Below, one piece after another: positions 58,209-64,000 of a stretch of DNA of 64,000 nucleotides (positions are counted from its first letter, which is position 1; each line of letters opens with the position of its first letter). The DNA is from Glandiceps talaboti (taxonomy: Eukaryota > Hemichordata > Enteropneusta > Spengelidae). The DNA is taken from positions 16,064,985 to 16,128,984 of the forward strand of contig NC_135562.1 in NCBI RefSeq assembly GCF_964340395.1, read 5' to 3'. Position numbers and translations under genes: made by a program. A model generated the notes under the pieces. The model saw only the letters and a program-made list of their open reading frames with translations. It was not told where the DNA came from and searched no databases.

Positions 58209-61200
58209 TTAAATGATGACGTCATTCTCATTTCTTTCGTCAAATGTTGCATTCACATGGCATTCATCTCTGTTGGAACCTCTTTCTATGATTGTTCGAC
58301 GTCTGGTTTCAACTCTCTTCAAATACGGCATAAGTAAAATCATGAAACCACCAACACAGAGAGAAATACCAGCAAAGTAAAAGACATAGTCGTAATTTCG
58401 CGTGGAGTCATACATCCAACCTAGAGATGAAATATGAAAATACAAAGTTATGTCTGGAGGCGCCTTTAATAACATACTTTGTTGGCTGTCCTTGAATTCT
58501 CTATACAGTTCGGGGGGGGGGGGGGTGGCGAACACAAAAAAAATCGCGATGTAAGGATCGGTGTCATGTAAAATTCCCTCTTCTATTAATCCATTTTCTG
58601 TTTGTAGTTAAATCTACTACACGCAGATATTTCTAAAATACATATAATAAAGTGACTAGTACTGGATTTACAAACGTCATTTGTAAATAAATGTCAATAT
58701 TCTAGTAATAATTCAATATTAATGTAGAGTGTATGTTGTCTGTTTCTTCTGTTGGTATTAACATATTCAAAGTCTATGCAGTCGATAACAATTGATTACC
58801 ATACAGAACAACCCACTGTTAAAATTACGTAGGTTTGGTGTTAAACTAATGTGACATGACATTAATTTTAATACACACCCTCAGACAAAGTTTAATACAA
58901 AAGAAACAATTATATAGGTTTCGTACACAGTGGGATGTAGAAGTCGTAAAGTTGAAATGTTGATTATCAGTTAAAAAATAAACAACTGCAGCCATCAAAA
59001 CCATCATGTCCATGTGTAATGTTTTCAAATTCGAAGCCTGTTTTACTGGACTGTCGGGGTAGTGAACGAATAGCAATGTTTATCAGTGTTCAATGTGGTT
59101 GGGCACTGTGTTTATTGTGTCTGTGTTTTGAATGTGTATATCACTGTGTCAAAAACGTAATGTCCCATGAGTGAAACACCGAGTTTACGTCATTTTAGCT
59201 ATAATTCTGTATATTATTTCCGCTGTAGAATTTGTCCGAAAAATAGTTTGAAATGTGAAATAGCACTAGTCGTCTAGTAAATAACAGTGATTTTTACGCT
59301 ACGCTATATTTGCTTCCGAAATCCGTGACCAGCTATCCAGTAAAATGTGTTGTTGATTTATTGGCGTATTAATTTAACTTTCTATAACGTCTCTGTTGCT
59401 CTGATGAGGTGTTGAAAACTTAAGGTCATTGTCGTTAGTTATACGTACCTGCAATTGGAGTACCAACCAGTCCTGCTCCCAAGGACAGCTTACAGAGGGC
59501 AAGTGCTCCGGTCATTTTCTCTTTTGCAGTAAACTCTGCTAAGAAAACAGGAACAAGGGGTACGTACGTTCCACTTGTTAGACCAATCATAGCACTTACA
59601 GCCGCATAGGTGACAAACGTGTTAGCGAATCCACTCAAGAGAGACACAACCCCACCGATGACAAGAGAGATGGCATACAATGAAGGTCCTGTGATATATT
59701 TGCATTCCAACAAGAAGCCGTGACCTCCTCTCCCAATAATGCCGAAAATTCCCATAATGGAAACAAGGAAAGTATTATCCCTGGAGCTGGCAATATCTTT
59801 AGATTCTGCCCTGGGAAGTAGATAAATCACCCCCATATAGAGACCTAATCCTTGGAAGAAGCAAGAGACGAACATTAAAACAAACAGACCACTTTCTCTG
59901 AATAGATTGAGTTCAAACATTGTTAGCAATTTCTTAATTCTGTATTTGGTATGTTGGCCACGTTTCTTTCCATGACTCTGACGCCGAGTTTCGTTTGCAG
60001 GTGTGTGTTCATTCCGGTCGCAGATATCAGATTTCGTCTTATCGTTGAGATTCTGATTGGTGTCATGAACGATATTGGTGGACTCATTGCTTGAGGTTGA
60101 TGGCTTCTCACTTGCAAGTTCATCTCCATGTAATCCTTGGCAGGACGTTACGTCAGTCTTCGGCTCTCTGAATACGGTTGAGCAGACACAGATATTCGCA
60201 CTGAGAGCTGACAAAACGAGGAACGCACCTCGCCAACCGTACTGTTCTATAAGTAGGTGAAGTATTGGAGGAAAAATGAAGATACCAAAACCTGATCCCA
60301 TATTTGCTAAACCATTTGCCAAGGCGTATCTTCGGTCGAAGTAAAATGATAACATTCCTATACTAGGACTATATACCAATCCCAATCCGAAACCTGTAAG
60401 ATAAACTACCGTTACCCTATAAATACAGAAAGGGATCGACACACAGACGTTGTTTTAAAAACAATATTGCATACCGTGTTAATTTATGATTTTGCCTATT
60501 CTCTAGTACATACACACACACACACACACACACAGAGACACACATATATACACACACACTATCTTCAATCCACTCTGTGAAGGGTAAAAAAGACAAAATA
60601 ATGTTCTGACATAAACAAGTAATCTTACTACCCGTTAAAAGTGCATACATTGATTCAATTTTAACATACATTATTATACTAAATAGACAATTCCTTTCTT
60701 GCTTTTACCCTGGGTTTACAAAGCACTTCAAATAGTAAACTTTACCTGTTAGAAATCCGTATGTAAAACATAGCATGCTCACTGATGTGGCGAAGGAACT
60801 GAGCAAAATGCCGATACTGCAAATCACACCTCCGACCATGATAGTTGTACGACATCCAAACCGCTTAGTAAACACACTTGCAAAAGGACCTATATAAATT
60901 GAATTGTGAAGTGATACAGGAAGACATAAAACACAGACAACAGAGAATTCCATTCATATAAGGTAAGATTTCTTTCAAGCAGGGAGCCATGATAAAATTG
61001 TTATAAATAAAAAAATGACCATAATTAAAATAAAAATCCGTGTGCCATAAGCTAGTGTTCAACATATATTGCACAAAAATATACAGATTATTCAGTTAAA
61101 AGCTGTATCAAAACAAACTATACACAACAAATCTGATCTGTTACCAGCAATGCATGCAGGACATTATTATTATGAAATTTGGAGCCTGCACTAATTACCG

Positions 61201-62097
61201 AATCGGATGTCGTTCTTATATACATATATACCTCCTCAGTATCAGGGGTGGGTAAGAAATATTAGCAACGATACAAATATCGCTAGCTGCGTTACTATAC
61301 TGAAACAGCAGCTAGAAGAGACACAATCTCGGTAGTTGCGATACGAAAAGCCTTGTCGATCTAAAAAATCCAGCGAGCTACGATACAACACGTGACCAAA
61401 TGATGACGTTTCAACATGGCGTACTACAATCGCATCAATGTAGATCGCTCGGACGGTAAGTATTTTCCTCGTTTTCTACGTTTCAGACCAATTTTACATT
61501 TCGCATACAGTTTGCGTTCTGGGAGAATTAGGTTTAAGAACTAGTACGGAAAGTAATTATAAATATTTTGGTCGGAGAAATCTGTAAATAACTTCAGCCA
61601 CTCAGACAGGCATAGGCATAAACCCAAAAAACCATAGAAATACATGGTATAGAATATGGCCGAGTTTCAATGAATACAGAGCTTTGTTTTTAGTGATATT
61701 TAAATATGGAGATTTTGAGTCTTGTCGTAGTTTCATCAATACGTGTTTGTAGGGATATGTATGATTTATGAAAATGCATATTTAGGAGAAACAACTACAA
61801 ATATTGTTTGGAGTATTTAATACTTATTACCAAAAATAATTATCAAAATACTATAATTCCATTATCAATCGGACTGTCTGCATCTATTTGCATGACCTTT
61901 CATATGGTCCCTATTTTGGCATTAATATTTCCATATTCTAGGTACACACAACACATTGCCTTGGTATATCGGATCCCAAAACGTTTTGGCAATGTATCAT
62001 ACATATTGCCACAAGAAAGCATATGTGATGAATTCATCATCATCATAACAAGATTGATATGTACTGTCTCTCACGCATACATACATACATACATACA

Positions 62098-62128
<31 letters not shown>

Positions 62129-62315
62129 TACCTGTAAATGTGCGGAAGAACACCGATAGGGTTATTATCAACGAGGTTTTCCCAGCACCCTTATCGAAGT
62201 ATTCTTGTAATTCGATGAAGAAAGGGCCTATGGCTTGATTTAGTCCCTGTGTGAATAGCAAGTTTACACTGCAACAGAATACCAACAACCATCCACGTAT
62301 GTTGCACTCTTTCAT
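58209..62315 (-). CDS. monocarboxylate-transporter-like protein, copy D (complete, 4 exons)
   Basis: Exons 62132-62315, 60746-60889, 59449-60393 and 58209-58420, all GT/AG with phase 1 introns, giving 494 aa. It is a predicted 12-helix SLC16-type carrier of the plasma membrane. Visible landmarks are TM1 NIRGWLLVFCCSVNLLFTQG, KRFGCRTTIMVGG after TM2, the TM4-5 signature ([30 protein letters not shown]), a polar TM6-7 loop, and GIIGRGGHGFLLE in TM8. The Arg of TM8 aligns with the key Arg of MCT1, but the Asp four residues before is Gly. DGGWGW is missing. Start: the Met of MKECNIRG, the only one near TM1. Compared with copy A, the tail after TM12 is shorter. It is the best candidate for a working member of the young group. 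Confidence 0.85.
58820..59197 (+). mobile_element. MITE-like element, family 1 (in intron 3 of copy D)
   Basis: Near-identical to the element in intron 3 of copy C, so it was present before that duplication. Inverted ends as described for the other copies. Confidence 0.7.
60508..60560. repeat. (CA)n microsatellite in intron region of copy D
   Basis: CA repeats with GAGA and TATA interruptions. They lie in intron 2 of copy D, where copy C has its (TA)n tracts and palindromes. Confidence 0.9.
61243..61460 (+). mobile_element. possible hAT transposon 5' end
   Basis: Begins CAGGGGTGGGTAAGAAAT, like the terminal repeats of hAT elements, and continues with several CGATAC/ATCGCT motifs typical of hAT subterminal repeats. 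At 61416 an ATG in good context opens MAYYNRINVDRSDG and ends at a consensus donor (GTAAGT at 61456), as a first transposase exon would. CACGTG and TGACGT motifs lie just upstream. No further exon or matching right end was found. It lies in intron 1 of copy D on the opposite strand. Confidence 0.3.
62080..62127. repeat. (CATA)n microsatellite in intron 1 of copy D
   Basis: About 48 bp, a few bases inside the exon 1 donor, as in copies B and C. Confidence 0.96.
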
Positions 62316-62639
62316 GTTTGTTATGTTTCCTTCCCTCCAGTCTTAGCCAAGGACAACACCTTCTGCATACAAAAAATCATCTGATTTGTTACAAGGAAGA
62401 CACGTTATTCACAATATGTTTGCTTACAGAAAGTCTCTTTATATGGTTATTATTAGCAGTATCAGAAAATTTAACTCTGTTTCCATGATGCTTTACAAAG
62501 GGTATCTTTTGCTGGGGAAAATGGGCAAATTACATGTAATTATGCAGAAGAATACATTACATAGAATGAAATACACCGAGTCATTAGTACACGCAACTTC
62601 CATCTCCCCTCCAACCCAAAACACAAAAAAACACATAAA

Positions 62640-62876
62640 CAAATAAACAAACAAAAACAAACAAACAAATAAGCAAAAATCAAACAAACACAAATCTTGT
62701 TGTCGTGTGAATTAGACAAGGCTGAGTGACACAGTCTGCCTGTGGGCTATGTACTATATATAGTCTGTAGAATACCCATACCAGGTATAGGACGGTTGTC
62801 TCCTGTGAGATGCGAACTCATGACCTTCCGACTGCTAGTACTGTGCTTAACCACTACGCCACATTATAGACTCGGT
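62640..62876 (-). mobile_element. tRNA-derived SINE-like element (upstream of copy D)
   Basis: On the minus strand the head has TGGCGTAGTGG (62861-62851, A-box-like) and GAGTTCGCATC (62819-62809, B-box-like), spaced as in a tRNA. The body runs to about 62690 and ends in a TTTG-rich tract (62640-62690). It cannot be a functional tRNA: acceptor and anticodon arms do not pair. Confidence 0.55.
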
Positions 62877-63244
62877 TTATGATTTAGTTTGCAGCAGAAA
62901 CCACATACAATTTGAATATTTCTGTTACGGTTGAGTTGTCGAGTACTAGTATTTCAAAATCTATTTTTTTTGTGTGTTAATGTGGTCAAATTGATTACAA
63001 ATTGAGTATTTTGTTTGGAAATTCATAAGATAACTTTCCTACTTGAAAAAAGAATGTGAAACAACATATTTGTTACTTTATCAAAGTTCCAAAAATTACT
63101 AAATGTGCAAAATGCTTGTTATTTTACGTACAATAACAAATTTTTCAGACACTTTCTAGCTTTTTGCAATTTATTGAGTTACAAACATGACCTGGTACAT
63201 ATGCTATTTCATCCTGTTTTTTTAAGTAGGAAAACATAATGCAG

Positions 63245-63814
63245 TTACTTTATGACTAAAAAAACTAAAAAATATGTACCAATTTGACATCCATATGCTC
63301 ATTTCAATGTATGACTGCACAGTCCAAGGTAAACTGTTCGACCTTGACAAGGTAAAGTCAAACCCCAAGAGTGAGTTTACAGGATGATGTTTTCAAACGA
63401 ACAAACTTAATTTTAATTGCATTTACGTTTAATCTGTTTTCATGTGTTTGCACAATCTGCCGGAAAAAAAACACACTCGACAGTTTACTCAGAAACGCCC
63501 AAAGAACGGATCAATTTGAAGACGACACTGTTGCACGTGCGCAAACATGGTGACACAGTTTAAATGGTGCATGCGTAGATATGTTATCAATGCCAATAGG
63601 GTCATTCCTGATACTGCATAGTCCAAGGTAAACTGTTCGACCTTGACAAGCAAAAGTAAAACTCCAGGAGTAAGTAAGTTACCTACCCATTTCATGAATT
63701 GGGCAATTTCACAGATTGGGTGTAACATATACCAGATTTGGCCATCTGACCTTAAAAATTGTGTCAAAGAGAAGCATGTCCATGGGTGTATCATTTAAAC
63801 AAACTGAAAATATG
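63245..63814. other. non-coding stretch
   Basis: A segment of about 30 bp (TCCAAGGTAAACTGTTCGACC) occurs twice, at about 63320 and 63621. No gene was recognised. Confidence 0.45.
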
Positions 63815-64000
63815 ATTTGTTGCATGTCATAGCTCACACAAGTGTGTTGCCTTGAATGTGCATTAATCTTCTGTAATTATGATATAAACGCGAGATATGT
63901 TTAACATTTTTTTTATAAAACAGTAACCATTTCTACTAGGCGCATGTATGTTGGAATTTATGATAGACAAATAACCTACCTTTATACGTACGTTAAATCG
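63815..64000. repeat. start of another block X copy, cut by the window edge
   Basis: TAGCTCACACAAGTG, GCATTAATCTTCT and TGTTGGAATTTAT follow in the same order as at 46705-46925 and 56960-57180. The block continues beyond the window. Confidence 0.7.

Noticed and set aside
62800-62876. tRNA gene
   Set aside because: Only the A- and B-box-like promoter parts are present; acceptor and anticodon stems do not pair, and the sequence runs on into a SINE-like body.

Overview
The window looks like a stretch of a repeat-rich nuclear genome from an invertebrate animal, probably marine. The evidence is intron-containing genes with GT/AG junctions, a vertebrate-like but divergent SLC16 gene family, a CR1/Jockey-type LINE, a Ty3/Gypsy element, tRNA-derived SINE-like sequence, and abundant (CA)n, (TA)n and (TATG)n microsatellites. 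I cannot name the phylum from sequence alone. No rRNA gene, functional tRNA gene, CRISPR array or bacterial-type operon was seen.

The only cellular genes I can support are copies of a monocarboxylate-transporter-like (MCT/SLC16, major facilitator) gene on the minus strand. Each has four coding exons, with every intron in phase 1. Copy A (13360-16479) is complete and predicts 523 aa. Copy D (58209-62315) is complete and predicts 494 aa. Copy C (51377-55228) has all four exons but carries an in-frame TAG in exon 3 and a GT-to-GG change at the exon 3 donor, so it reads as a pseudogene. Copy B is scattered: an orphan exon 4 at 43199-43407 (minus) and an inverted exon 1 at 39033-39216 (plus). B, C and D share a SINE-like element upstream of exon 1 that A lacks, so they are the younger group. 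A non-coding block (X) lies 3' of C and of D. It recurs in part at 28340-28760 and again at 63815 to the window edge, which suggests that another array unit continues beyond the window.

Mobile elements fill much of the rest. At 20540-24550 there is a two-ORF LINE with intact ORF1 and ORF2 (minus). At 30339-38807 there is a complete Ty3/Gypsy element (minus) with two 904-bp LTRs that look identical by eye, intact gag and pol, a primer-binding site, a polypurine tract and a 4-bp CTTG target duplication. It landed in the upstream flank of the inverted copy B exon 1; the paralogous flank of copy D (about 62540-62570) shows the empty site. A decayed gag of a second LTR element lies at 41551-42500. 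Several MITE-like elements, LINE fragments and a possible hAT end are scattered through the window.

Region by region: 1-8.6 kb, non-coding with microsatellites, one MITE and a retroposon tail; 8.6-13 kb, a MITE, a LINE fragment, a hammerhead ribozyme motif next to (TA)n, and a 95-bp minisatellite; 13.3-16.5 kb, gene A; 16.5-20.5 kb, non-coding; 20.5-24.6 kb, LINE; 24.6-30.3 kb, non-coding; 30.3-38.8 kb, Ty3/Gypsy; 38.8-43.6 kb, copy B pieces and LTR-element relics; 44-51 kb, block X and repeats; 51-64 kb, copies C and D. The most unusual signals are the complete hammerhead core at 11101-11148 and the two long palindromes with hammerhead-like folds at 53804-54211, set between (TA)n tracts inside intron 2 of copy C.
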